Shown piece after piece: positions 16,667 to 23,022 of a stretch of DNA of 64,000 nucleotides. The position numbers and the translations under genes were made by a program. This DNA comes from JANMCE01 sp031410595 (GTDB taxonomy: Bacteria > Actinomycetota > Acidimicrobiia > Acidimicrobiales > Ilumatobacteraceae): NCBI GenBank assembly GCA_031410595.1, contig JANNZM010000152.1, forward strand, positions 1-64,000. Reading direction: 5' to 3'. Below the pieces are notes generated by a model. It was given only the letters and a program-made list of their open reading frames with translations, ran no database searches and was not told the origin of the DNA. Positions within the stretch are counted from its first letter, which is position 1. Every line of letters begins with the position of its first letter.

Positions 16667-17941
16667 TCAGCCTGGCATCACCATCTCGACCGAACCGAGC
16701 GTGCCGGGCAGACGAACTGGCGCATCGCTGCTGTTGAGACGCCAGATCGACGTGTCATTGGCGGCGAGGACTGCGTTCGCGGTGGGGCTGATGGCCAACA
16801 CCGTGGCCGCCTGGCTGATGGATGATTGTGAGATCGTGCCACTGGCGAGGTCGACGGTGACGAGGCGTTCATCAAGACCGGCGTAGAGTGTCCGGGCGTT
16901 GACGGCGAGCGCCGGTCGGCCGGTTGTGGAGATCTGTCCGAGGTCGGTGACCTTTACGACGGCCGGGGCGGTCGGCTGATCCAACTGCGTGTTGGTATCG
17001 ATCGTGACCAGCTTGCCCGTCGAGGTGAGCACGTAGAGCTGACGACCGTCGACGCTGGCCGCGATGGATCCGGTGCCTTTGCCCAGACCGACATCGGCGG
17101 GCAGGTCGATGCAGTGCTGCGTTCCGATGTCTAGGCCGAGGGCATGCACGAATGCCGTACCGTTTTCGGCTCGGTAGAGCGTGTAGAGGAACGCTCCTCC
17201 TTCGGTCACGACGTGGCTGCCGCGCAGTCCGGCCATGGTCTCATCCAGCGGCTCTTTTGTCGTCCACTTAAACGGTGCCATGAGCTCACCAGCGGTCAGG
17301 TCCAGGAGACGCACCCGGTACTTTGTCGGATGGTCGGCCGGCAGGTACTCGATCATGGCAACGAGATCTCGACCTTGGGTGAACGCCTCTGGCAGGAGGT
17401 TGCCGTCGAGCGTGCGGGTGATGAGCGGAGTGTCGCCTTCGTGCACCACCGCGATGTGGCTCTTGGTTCGGCCGGCGGCAAGTTCACCCGATTGTGGTGA
17501 CTGGTAGGAGGCGTCGGCCAGGGCAACTTTGTCCCCGGAGAAGGACACGGCGGCGAGCGAGAATGGGCCCCGGACCGTCTTGCGGCTTCGCCGTTGACCG
17601 GTTGAGGGATCGGTCCAGTCGACAAACGTCTGGCCGCTGTCCACGACGGTAGAGATCAGCTGATGACGATCGCCACTCAACATTCCTGCCGCCGCGGTGA
17701 ATCGAATCGCACCGGTCGGGTCGTACGACACGTACGCGCCCTGGCCCATCACGGCCACGGACATACCGAGCCCGGTCGGGGCCGATGATCGGGAGGCGGT
17801 GTCGACCGTGGGCGCAGCGCTGGACACCGCACCGGCTGGCACCGCAAGTGTTGAGGCATTCGAGGCCGCCCTGCTTGGCGCGTGACCGCAACTGGGAGCG
17901 AGAAGCAGAACAACGACAGTGACGACAAGACCGCGACGCAT
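16667..17941 (-). CDS. Lipoprotein with beta-propeller-like repeats
   Basis: Secreted lipoprotein of 424 aa. The signal peptide MRRGLVVTVVVLLLAPSCGH ends with a lipobox-like APSC, so Cys18 would be lipidated and the protein anchored outside the membrane. A Ser/Ala/Thr-rich linker (about 20-60) follows, then repeated beta strands with blade-like phrases (IAASVDGRQLYVLTSTGKLVTI, LAVNARTLYAGLDERLVTVDL, LAISPTANAVLAANDTSIWRL) that suggest a propeller. GGAGG stands 6 nt before the ATG. It starts 57 nt after the membrane-tethered sigma factor, which suggests a joint function such as signal sensing. No enzyme motif seen. Confidence 0.75.
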   Translation of the reverse strand: MRRGLVVTVVVLLLAPSCGHAPSRAASNASTLAVPAGAVSSAAPTVDTASRSSAPTGLGMSVAVMGQGAYVSYDPTGAIRFTAAAGMLSGDRHQLISTVVDSGQTFVDWTDPSTGQRRSRKTVRGPFSLAAVSFSGDKVALADASYQSPQSGELAAGRTKSHIAVVHEGDTPLITRTLDGNLLPEAFTQGRDLVAMIEYLPADHPTKYRVRLLDLTAGELMAPFKWTTKEPLDETMAGLRGSHVVTEGGAFLYTLYRAENGTAFVHALGLDIGTQHCIDLPADVGLGKGTGSIAASVDGRQLYVLTSTGKLVTIDTNTQLDQPTAPAVVKVTDLGQISTTGRPALAVNARTLYAGLDERLVTVDLASGTISQSSISQAATVLAISPTANAVLAANDTSIWRLNSSDAPVRLPGTLGSVEMVMPG

Positions 17942-17998
17942 GGTGGACCTCCGAACGGGTGGACAGTTCGGTTACACCGTCGGGAACAACTCGGTTCC

Positions 17999-19216
17999 TT
18001 ATTTCACCGTTTCGGCAATCGACAGGGCGAGGTCTCGGCCGATCTTGGCTTCGAGCCGATAGGTGATGCCGTCCCGCTCCCACACCAACGTGTTGGTCGC
18101 CAGGCGGTTGGTCACCCTGGCGCTTTGGCCATCGGTGGTTATCGCCAGTTCATGCGGTTCGCCTTTGATCCAACGACCGGATGCACCCTGAACCGTGACG
18201 AACTCGACCCTGGCCTTGGGTCCAAGCATCTTCGAAAACGACCAGTCCTCGACCGAACCATGGAACGCGCTGAACGACATCCCCCACGTGCGGTTTGTGG
18301 GGCTCGCCGGAAGGGGCAAGCGGTCGTTGGGTTTCCACCACAACGTGACCAGACCCGTGGCCACGTCACGTTCGAGCGTGACGAGATCAGGATCACCCAG
18401 TCGGGAGTCGCTCGGGAAATGCAGCGCGAACGAGACCGCTTTGCGTGCTTCGGCGAGCGTGGTCGGCTCGCCGAATCCAGCCGTTGGCGCGACTGTCGTC
18501 GTCGACGCGTCCGAGGTTTCGGAGGACGACGCAACGGTTGGCGACGCTCCGTTCGCGGGCGGCGCGATGGGTTGCTCGATTCGGATGCCGCGCAGGCCGA
18601 GCCAGCCGGCCACCGCCCGTCGAACAGGCGCGATAGCGAGCACAGCGACTACGACTGCGACTGCCACCATGGCCACCCGCAATCGACGCAGGGCGCGACT
18701 TGTGCGTGACTTCACGGTACCGATCGGCAGCCCGAGTTCGGCGGCCGTTTCGGCCTCGGTGTGTTCATTGAGGAACCGGGTCTCGATGACCGCGCGATCC
18801 GTCGGGTTGAGACGATCGACCGCAGCCCGAATATCAGCTCGATGCACATCGGCCATGGCGATGTCTTCGGCTGGTGCAGAGGCGAACTGCTGTGGCTGAT
18901 CGCCGAAACGTCCGACGGCGGCCTCATGCCGACGAGCGGTACGTCCCTGGTTCAGTGCTTCGTTGCGAACGATCGTGAGGAACCACGGCGCAAAGTCCCT
19001 GCCGGCGTCGAGACTGGCGAGTGATCGGTGGGCCTTCATCAGCGCGTTCTGCACCGCGTCCTCTGCGTCACTGGTCTGACCTGCGGATGCCGCGATCCGA
19101 CGAGCGAGCGCCAGATGGGGCGCGACTAGCTCGGCAAACGCGTCAGCGTCGCCCGACGTCGCTCGCTCAATCAGCCCTTCGTCTGTGCCCAAACCGGCCT
19201 CCACGAACCCTGACAC
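17999..19216 (-). CDS. ECF-type sigma factor fused to a transmembrane segment and extracytoplasmic domain
   Basis: Protein of 405 aa in three parts. Residues 24-92 are sigma region 2 (AEDAVQNALMKAHRSL, then FAPWFLTIVRNEALN). Residues 126-180 are region 4, with the helix-turn-helix ETAAELGLPIGTVKSRTSRA. Right after it, 181-197 is a hydrophobic stretch (VAMVAVAVVVAVLAIAP) after LRRLR, which fits a membrane helix with the sigma part inside. Then comes AVAGWLGLRGIRIEQ, a low-complexity Ser/Thr linker (220-247) and a beta-rich domain (255-405) starting TLAEARKAVSFALHFP. In relatives the WLGLRG/LAEAR part usually belongs to a separate membrane anti-sigma-like protein. How RNA polymerase is reached is unknown. 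GTG start without a clear ribosome site. Confidence 0.82.
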   Translation of the reverse strand: MSGFVEAGLGTDEGLIERATSGDADAFAELVAPHLALARRIAASAGQTSDAEDAVQNALMKAHRSLASLDAGRDFAPWFLTIVRNEALNQGRTARRHEAAVGRFGDQPQQFASAPAEDIAMADVHRADIRAAVDRLNPTDRAVIETRFLNEHTEAETAAELGLPIGTVKSRTSRALRRLRVAMVAVAVVVAVLAIAPVRRAVAGWLGLRGIRIEQPIAPPANGASPTVASSSETSDASTTTVAPTAGFGEPTTLAEARKAVSFALHFPSDSRLGDPDLVTLERDVATGLVTLWWKPNDRLPLPASPTNRTWGMSFSAFHGSVEDWSFSKMLGPKARVEFVTVQGASGRWIKGEPHELAITTDGQSARVTNRLATNTLVWERDGITYRLEAKIGRDLALSIAETVK

Positions 19217-19276
19217 CGCGCGGCCGCAAACGGTTCCCAGATTCTTCCACCTCGTGGTCAGTCCGAGCTGCGAAAC

Positions 19277-19864
19277 CTAATCCTGGCTGAGGAGGAGGTA
19301 GAGCTTCTTGCGGGCTTCGGCGAGGATGGCGACGGCTTGCTGGAGCTGCTCGGTGGTACCGGCCATCGACACCTGTTTGGCAGCCAGGAACAGCAGGCCC
19401 ATGCTCTCCTTCACCTGCCACGGGCCAACGCCGTCGTCGGTCAGATCCCAGGGTGCGCCACCGGCCTCCTCAAGTCGGCGCGTTGCTTCGGCGGTGCCGG
19501 CCTCTGTGATTTCGAAGACCCGCTTGCCGTCGCGTTCGATGGCGGTGACGAAGCCTTCGTCACCGAGGAGTTGCAGCGTCGGATAGACCGAGCCTGGGCT
19601 GGGGCGCCAGGCGCCGCCCGTCTTTTCTTCGACACGTTGCATGATGTCGTAGCCGTGTCCCGGCCCTTCCATCAGCACCGTGAGCAGTGCCGTGCGGATG
19701 TCGCCGCGCTTGTTGCGTCCGCCCCGTGGCCGGCCTGGACCGCCGCCTCGGCCTCGGAAGGGGCCGTGGCCGTGCCCTGGCCCACCGAAGTGGCCCGGTC
19801 CGCCAAAATGTTCGTCGTTTTCGTTGTGCGGCCGGGGTCCCCGGCCTTCTCGTGGTCCTCTCAT
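19277..19864 (-). CDS. PadR-family transcriptional regulator
   Basis: Repressor of 195 aa. The N-terminal 55 residues are Gly/Pro/His-rich (FGGPGHFGGPGHGHGPFRGRGG), then a basic patch (GRNKRGDIRTALLTVLMEGP) leads into the PadR winged helix with GHGYDIMQRVEEKTGG, SPGSVYPTLQLLGDEGFV and a wing RDGKRVFEITEAG. The C-terminal helices (SMAGTTEQLQQAVAILAEARKKLY) serve dimerisation. ATG 19864 is preceded by AAGGAGG at a spacing of 6, and a longer in-frame start is not needed. A perfect palindrome lies 30 nt upstream. The sigma factor gene starts 60 nt downstream on the same strand, so PadR may control it. Confidence 0.88.
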   Translation of the reverse strand: MRGPREGRGPRPHNENDEHFGGPGHFGGPGHGHGPFRGRGGGPGRPRGGRNKRGDIRTALLTVLMEGPGHGYDIMQRVEEKTGGAWRPSPGSVYPTLQLLGDEGFVTAIERDGKRVFEITEAGTAEATRRLEEAGGAPWDLTDDGVGPWQVKESMGLLFLAAKQVSMAGTTEQLQQAVAILAEARKKLYLLLSQD

Positions 19865-19893
19865 GAGGGCCTCCTTATCTGTAGGTACCATCA

Positions 19894-19903
19894 CGATATA
19901 TCG
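19894..19903 (-). promoter_or_regulatory. Palindromic operator and -10 element upstream of the PadR gene
   Basis: CGATATATCG is a perfect 10-bp palindrome centred about 34 nt before the PadR start. Its TATATC may double as the -10 box, with TTGTGT 15 nt before it. PadR proteins often bind AT-rich dyads in their own promoters, so autorepression is likely, by inference. Confidence 0.5.
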
Positions 19904-20006
19904 AAACATGTCTTGACACAACGTGGCTGACCCGAATTCGCGCAATGGGCCGATTTGATTCGCGCACAACTCCCCATAGGCGATACCAACCGAGCGGATC
20001 GTGGGC

Positions 20007-20732
20007 TTATGCGCGAACGCCACGCTCGTAATGCGCGAAGGCGTTAGGAAGGGCGCGAGCGATAGCCGGGTTGGTTGGGGCGGTCGCTGAACTGGCGGCC
20101 GTCGAAGTAGCCGGGATTCGTGTCGGGTGCACCGCGCCGGGAGTCCAACGCCAGGTAAGCGAGATGCGCGGCTGGTCCGTGTCGGCCGCAGGCACGCCGT
20201 GAAGCCAGTCCCGTTGGCATCGCCCTCCCATCACGATGAGGTCACCTTCGCCCGGCTGCAGATCGATGTCATCGGGTGCCTGTCCGGCGGGCGTTCGGTC
20301 GCGGTCATTGGCCGATCCGTTGCGCTCTCTCAGCACAAACGGTCGACGGTGACCCAGCACGACAATGCCGATAAGCGTGTCATCGAGCCACTTCATTGCG
20401 CGATCACTGTGCAGGCCCTGATAGTCCTGTCCATCTCGATAGAGCAGCGCTCCCACGCCGTCGAACGTCACACGGTACCTCGACTCGAGATGGAGCCCCG
20501 TCTGGCGCACGGCCGTCACGGTGTCAGCTCGCACCATGGCACCGAGGCGCTTCTCGGGCACGTACTTGTCGTAGCGCAGCACCTCAGCCTGTTGCCAACG
20601 GGTCTCCTCGTGCAACAGAGTGAAGAGATCCTGGTGCCCAGGCACGAAGCCTCGCACCACATCCACCCACGACGAGCCGTCCCCCAACGGCACCCGGTCA
20701 ACGGTTGCTGATCGATCAATGAGCAACGTCAT
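20007..20732 (-). CDS. AlkB-like Fe(II)/2-oxoglutarate dioxygenase
   Basis: Protein of 241 aa resembling AlkB-type demethylases, which repair alkylated nucleic acid by oxidation. The iron ligands are His and Asp of LYRDGQDYQGLHSDRAMKW and the second His of QRDWLHGVPAA, and the 2-oxoglutarate Arg lies in PRISLTWRW. The last part, about 40 residues after TWRWT, is low-complexity, while another frame from about 20140 to a TAA at 20044-20046 encodes a more natural ending (RRGAPDTNPGYFDGRQFSDR). One base is therefore probably missing near 20140. The catalytic core is intact in either case. It is reverse-oriented and upstream of the second VOC gene. Confidence 0.8.
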   Translation of the reverse strand: MTLLIDRSATVDRVPLGDGSSWVDVVRGFVPGHQDLFTLLHEETRWQQAEVLRYDKYVPEKRLGAMVRADTVTAVRQTGLHLESRYRVTFDGVGALLYRDGQDYQGLHSDRAMKWLDDTLIGIVVLGHRRPFVLRERNGSANDRDRTPAGQAPDDIDLQPGEGDLIVMGGRCQRDWLHGVPAADTDQPRISLTWRWTPGAVHPTRIPATSTAASSATAPTNPAIARALPNAFAHYERGVRA

Positions 20733-20807
20733 CGCCAGTCAAGCTACTGCCGCCACCAACCCGATGCGGAGATCATTCGTGGCCTCGAAACGAAGTACGT
20801 TCGCGAG

Positions 20808-21257
20808 ATGGCCGGTCCTGTCGTACCTCGCTGGACCCATGTGGCCCTCCCCGTCGGCGACCGTGACTCGTCCATCGTCTGGTACGAGCAGGTCACACCA
20901 TTGCGGTTGATTCAGCGTCGAGCCGATGAAGCAGGTCAATCGGCGTGGCTCGGTCACGCAGCATCAACGGAGCATCCGTTCGTACTAGTGCTGGTGGACT
21001 TCAATGAACATCACGGCAATAAGCAACCGAAACTCTTTCCGTTTGCGCACCTTGGTATGGAGGTGCCCGAGCGTGCCGATGTCGATGTGATCGCCGCGAA
21101 GGCACTTGCCGCCGGTTGTCTCGAACGGGAACCCATCGATCTTCCCCGGCCGGTTGGCTACGTGTGCATGCTCCGCGATCCCGATGGAAACATCGTCGAG
21201 TTCAGTCACCATCAGCGCGTCTACGACACCTTCCGCACGCTCTTCGATAAGGCGTAG
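20808..21257 (+). CDS. VOC-family protein, copy 2
   Basis: Protein of 149 aa, about 90% identical to the VOC protein at 13116 by hand count (around 15 differences). It has the same start (RWTHVALPVGDRDSSIVWYEQ) and the same VCMLRDPDGNIVEFSH last module. Conservation extends through the coding sequence and stops close to both ends of the gene, so the duplication covered little more than the gene. Changes are mostly conservative (I/V, D/E, Q/R), which suggests both copies are under selection. It is forward-oriented, with the reverse AlkB-like gene upstream. Substrate unknown. Confidence 0.85.
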   Translation: MAGPVVPRWTHVALPVGDRDSSIVWYEQVTPLRLIQRRADEAGQSAWLGHAASTEHPFVLVLVDFNEHHGNKQPKLFPFAHLGMEVPERADVDVIAAKALAAGCLEREPIDLPRPVGYVCMLRDPDGNIVEFSHHQRVYDTFRTLFDKA

Positions 21258-21305
21258 CGCCGTCACCGCGATCGAAGGCCTATCGGTCCGGGCTCTTGCA
21301 AATTG

Positions 21306-21323
21306 CGTAACATTTGTGTTACG
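21306..21323 (+). promoter_or_regulatory. Perfect inverted repeat, likely operator of the XRE gene
   Basis: CGTAACA-TTTG-TGTTACG is a perfect 7-bp inverted repeat with a 4-nt spacer, ending 9 nt before the GTG start at 21333. XRE-type antitoxins bind such dyads over their own promoters. TTGCAA at 21296-21301 may serve as the -35 box. Confidence 0.6.
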
Positions 21324-21332
21324 GTCAGTTCC

Positions 21333-21647
21333 GTGAAAGAGGCTAGAACGGGAGCTGAAAGGTATTTCGCCGAGCGAATGCTCGATCCTGACTATCGGCG
21401 GGAATACGAGGCGGCGTCCGTGCGTATACGCACCACCGACGCAATAGTTAGGTCGCTAGATGCGCGGCGCCAAGCTGAAGGTCTCACAAAAGCGGAATTG
21501 GCTCGGCGCGCCCACCTTCCGGCTGAGGCTGTACGTCGTTTGTTTTCGGCCGACAGGGCGAACCCGACCCTCGGGACGATAACTGCCTTAGCGGGGGCCC
21601 TCGATGTGGAGTTGGTTCTACAGCCGCTTGCTTCCAAGGCTCGTTAG
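21333..21647 (+). CDS. XRE/HigA-type helix-turn-helix protein (antitoxin-like)
   Basis: DNA-binding protein of 104 aa. The N-terminal half is helical (ERYFAERMLDPDYRREYEAA) as in HigA-like antitoxins, where 'L.DPefr..Ye.a' precedes the HTH. Then comes the XRE fold: LDARRQAEGLTKAELARRAHLPAEAVRRLFSADRANP and LGTITALAGALDVEL. GTG 21333 was picked because the operator dyad lies directly upstream; a longer start would place the operator in the coding part. The stop abuts, without a gap, the stop of a convergent RelE-like gene. In usual HigBA modules both genes lie on one strand, so partnership here is an inference. Confidence 0.75.
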   Translation: MKEARTGAERYFAERMLDPDYRREYEAASVRIRTTDAIVRSLDARRQAEGLTKAELARRAHLPAEAVRRLFSADRANPTLGTITALAGALDVELVLQPLASKAR

Positions 21648-22073
21648 TCAGAATTTCAGTACCGTACGCCGCGCAAGGAACTCGACTTTGGCGCCTAAGA
21701 CTCTGGCATAGTCACGGGAATCGGCAGCGCTACGTTTCGGCTTTGTCAGACCGCGAATGGCAACAATTGACGGACCGCAGAGATCGTCTGAGTTTCGTTG
21801 CAGTAGACAGAAAAGCCGATGGTTCATGCCCGCCCCTTGGACCCTGATCTCGTAGATGCCGGCTAGTTCGCCATGCATTGCCTCCCACTTCCCTCCACCA
21901 GAAAACGCGGGCGGAGGTGCTTCGGCGACGGCATCCAAAACCGCTTGGATCTCGGCCGCCACTTTCACAGGCAACAGTTGGAGGAAGTCCAACGCCGGAA
22001 TCGATTGCGTTTCGTCGTCGGCGACATGCCGCTGGAAAAAGTGAACGCGCCACGGATCAGTCATCGGGTACAC
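21648..22073 (-). CDS. RelE/HigB (Gp49-like) toxin-family protein
   Basis: Protein of 141 aa with the features of phage-derived Gp49 / HigB-like toxins: WRVHFFQRHVADDE at the start, DFLQLLPVKVAAEIQAVLDAVAE as helices, then KWEAMHGELAGIYEIRVQGAG and HRLFCLLQRN, where relatives have 'l.g.lyElRv.....yRvff'. It ends with IVAIRGLTKPKRSAADSRDYARV, like the conserved 'GF.KKt.ktp..ei..A' tail. Such proteins are mRNA interferases. The start is GTG 22073 or ATG 22064. It lies 3-12 nt after a gene of unknown function on the same strand, and is convergent with the XRE gene. Confidence 0.7.
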   Translation of the reverse strand: MYPMTDPWRVHFFQRHVADDETQSIPALDFLQLLPVKVAAEIQAVLDAVAEAPPPAFSGGGKWEAMHGELAGIYEIRVQGAGMNHRLFCLLQRNSDDLCGPSIVAIRGLTKPKRSAADSRDYARVLGAKVEFLARRTVLKF

Positions 22074-22076
22074 CGT

Positions 22077-22574
22077 TCACGATGCCTCGAGGGGAAGCGT
22101 CTTCAGGAAGTCGGCGAGACGACCGGCCTCAAGCTGAGTCAGGTCTGTTGGAAGGCGAAACTCAACTCGTTGGTTCAGACGTAGTTGAAATACGTGGGTG
22201 AACGTGACGTCGTCAGGCTCAGGAGCGGACTTGACCTCTTGTGGAGCAGCGAGTTCCACAGCCGACTTCTTTCCCTGGGCCGCTAAACCTACGTCCACGA
22301 GGCTTACCGTCCACACAAACCGAGAAGCACTTCCTCTCCGCCCAATCTTAAAAGCACCGCAATTCGCCGTTTGTAACTGCCGTAAAAATTCGACTACGTC
22401 TTGGCGTTTAGACGATGAGTTGGACTCAAGAACTACTCCAAGAAGGCGGTCAACGGTTGTTTCAGAGATTCGGTAGCTCCGGGAGGCAAAACTGTCAAGC
22501 GCCGCTTTGGCCACGGCAGAGGACAGATAGATGCTCTGAAGGAGCGGGACGTCGAGTGCGGGATCGGTGGCCAT
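22077..22574 (-). CDS. Uncharacterised winged-helix-like protein next to the RelE-like gene
   Basis: Protein of 165 aa with no name I can give. The N-terminal 100 residues are mostly helical (SIYLSSAVAKAALDSFASR, ETTVDRLLGVVLES, KRQDVVEFLRQLQTANCG) and end in FKIGRRGSASRFVW, a basic beta-turn that could be a DNA-binding wing. A short charged linker follows, then HVFQLRLNQRVEFRLPTDLTQLEAGRLADFLKTL, a small module with strands and an amphipathic helix. It lies directly upstream of the toxin-like gene and shares its transcript. It may be a third regulator or antitoxin part. Composition is less GC-rich than the neighbours. Confidence 0.6.
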   Translation of the reverse strand: MATDPALDVPLLQSIYLSSAVAKAALDSFASRSYRISETTVDRLLGVVLESNSSSKRQDVVEFLRQLQTANCGAFKIGRRGSASRFVWTVSLVDVGLAAQGKKSAVELAAPQEVKSAPEPDDVTFTHVFQLRLNQRVEFRLPTDLTQLEAGRLADFLKTLPLEAS

Positions 22575-22580
22575 AGAACA

Positions 22581-22608
22581 ATCATATTCTCTATTCTTCT
22601 CTTGTTAA
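22581..22608 (-). promoter_or_regulatory. Promoter, probably giving a leaderless transcript
   Basis: On the reverse strand TTAACA (22603-22608) and TATGAT (22581-22586) are spaced by 16 nt, a near-consensus -35/-10 pair. The start ATG of the 22077-22574 gene follows after only 6 nt, so transcription would begin at or beside the start codon. No ribosome site is present, in keeping with a leaderless mRNA, common in Actinobacteria. Confidence 0.6.
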
Positions 22609-22882
22609 GTGTAAAAGTCCGACATAGCCATCGGTAAACCTCAAATACCATCTTGTAACCCGATCAATCAATTCGTATGCAAAGATTTGGCCTAGGCTGT
22701 TGAGCTGCGTGCTTGAGTGACGGTGCAATGCTCGCTGCCCGCCGTGTGGCGAAATCCGAACATCGGCCGACCGATCTCACGGAAACATGGAAGTCTGAGC
22801 GACGTTCCTGGGGCCCAAGCAGCGTGACGACCCTTCGTTTCAACACGAGTGCGCAAAACAATTTCTCTTTGTACTTACTCAG
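22609..22882. other. Intergenic stretch without a recognised gene
   Basis: Between the promoter above and the 3' end of the tRNA gene I see no coding frame with family resemblance and no clear hairpin terminator. It is AT-richer near 22610-22700. It may be the edge of a small inserted block, but I found no direct repeat of the tRNA 3' end on the other side. Confidence 0.4.
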
Positions 22883-22955
22883 CGCGCCCGGAGGGACTCG
22901 AACCCCCAATCGACTGATCCGAAGTCAGTTGCCCTATCCATTAGGCCACAGGCGC
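22883..22955 (-). tRNA. tRNA-Arg (anticodon UCG)
   Basis: Read on the reverse strand, GCGCCUG pairs with CGGGCGC as the 7-bp acceptor stem (one G-U pair), followed by a G discriminator; CCA is not encoded. The anticodon stem ACUGA/UCAGU encloses the loop CUUCGGA, giving anticodon UCG (bases 22920-22922), which reads CGA arginine codons. The T-arm has GGGGG-UUCGAGU-CCCUC. All parts of the cloverleaf can be drawn. Confidence 0.93.
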
Positions 22956-23022
22956 TTGTTACGAACAGCAGTCTATCGGGCCTTCCTTGATCGGCCAGCG
23001 TGATTGCTACTGTCACTGCGTG

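Noticed and set aside
21258..22882. att repeat of an integrated element next to tRNA-Arg
   Set aside because: I compared the tRNA 3' end with the sequence around 21258-21300 by eye and found no direct repeat, and there is no integrase gene.
22713..23003. 96-codon open frame over the tRNA gene
   Set aside because: It runs across the tRNA-Arg gene; the protein end is only a translated tRNA complement and has no family features.
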